From the NCBI GenBank assembly GCA_031401815.1, contig JANNRW010000460.1, positions 1-14,360 on the forward strand: a stretch of 14,360 bases of DNA, written 5' to 3'. The notes beneath the pieces were generated by a model, which saw only the letters and a list, made by a program, of their open reading frames with translations, ran no database searches and was not told where the DNA came from. The position numbers and the translations under genes were made by a program. Below are positions 14,227 through 14,360 of the stretch, piece by piece (position 1 is the stretch's first letter; each line of letters begins with the position of its first letter). Origin of the DNA: JANNRW01 sp031401815. Lineage in GTDB: Bacteria; Desulfobacterota; Desulfuromonadia; Geobacterales; DSM-12255.

Positions 14227-14360
14227 AATCTCTCCACTTTCCAGGCTAGTTGCTTCCCATCCTTCACCCCATAGGCAACCGATTTGCCATCGGCAGTGAA
14301 CTGCACATCAAACACCTGCTCATATGAGGGCAGCTGCCGCAATACCTTGCCTGAACTGTC
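14223..14360 (-). CDS. 3' end of a beta-propeller-like protein (partial)
   Basis: Only the last 45 codons are in the window; the gene continues past its right edge. The sequence (QVFDVQFTADGKSVAYGVKDG, then AWKVERL) has the pattern of a TolB/PD40- or WD40-type blade: a strand, F-ADGK, a strand, then a turn and a closing strand. The TGA stop overlaps the ATG of the CHAP-like gene by four bases, so both belong to one operon. Full length, signal and number of blades cannot be seen. Confidence 0.65.
   Translation of the reverse strand, partial: DSSGKVLRQLPSYEQVFDVQFTADGKSVAYGVKDGKQLAWKVERL

Overview
This 14.36-kb window looks like an accessory or loosely conserved stretch of a Gram-negative, anaerobe-type chromosome. 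The best guess is the Desulfuromonadia/Geobacterales. That is inferred from three cobalamin-binding radical SAM enzymes, split System II cytochrome c maturation genes (ccsA- and resB-type), a candidate sigma-54 promoter and the codon use. No rRNA, tRNA, CRISPR array or full transposase was seen, and no CXXCH cytochrome was seen among the called genes.

Left part (1-4750): a small four-helix membrane protein faces a minus-strand B12-binding radical SAM enzyme across a shared terminator. Behind the radical SAM gene lie a possible operator, a 183-bp full-length fold-back repeat and a small His-containing membrane protein on the minus strand. A plus-strand LuxE/PaaK-like adenylate-forming enzyme follows, with a good -24/-12 promoter.

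Middle (4751-9081): a ccsA-type cytochrome c assembly gene (minus) is followed by a segment bounded by two 70-bp direct repeats (66/70 identical, offset 2641 bp). This segment holds a Phd/PIN toxin-antitoxin pair, a divergently transcribed P-loop ATPase, a 168-bp MITE-like element with perfect 21-bp ends, and a decayed coding remnant. Just beyond the second repeat, a strong sigma-70-type promoter drives a secreted protein with eight cysteines.

Right part (9158-14360): a minus-strand run reads, in transcription order, a beta-propeller-like gene (only its 3' end is present), a secreted CHAP-like protein (4-nt overlap), resB, a lipoprotein with a GTG start, and two paralogous B12-binding radical SAM enzymes. 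Gaps of 28 and 35 nt link the last three.

Working together: ResB and CcsA are the two halves of System II haem delivery and probably cooperate although they sit 7 kb apart. The paired radical SAM enzymes probably modify one substrate or pathway, which cannot be named from sequence alone. The most unusual signal is the 183-bp repeat. Its arms differ in nine places, and each difference is a G.U pair in the plus-strand RNA; the arms also carry repeated tandem G.A mismatches. This suggests selection on a structured RNA rather than a passively decaying transposon relic.
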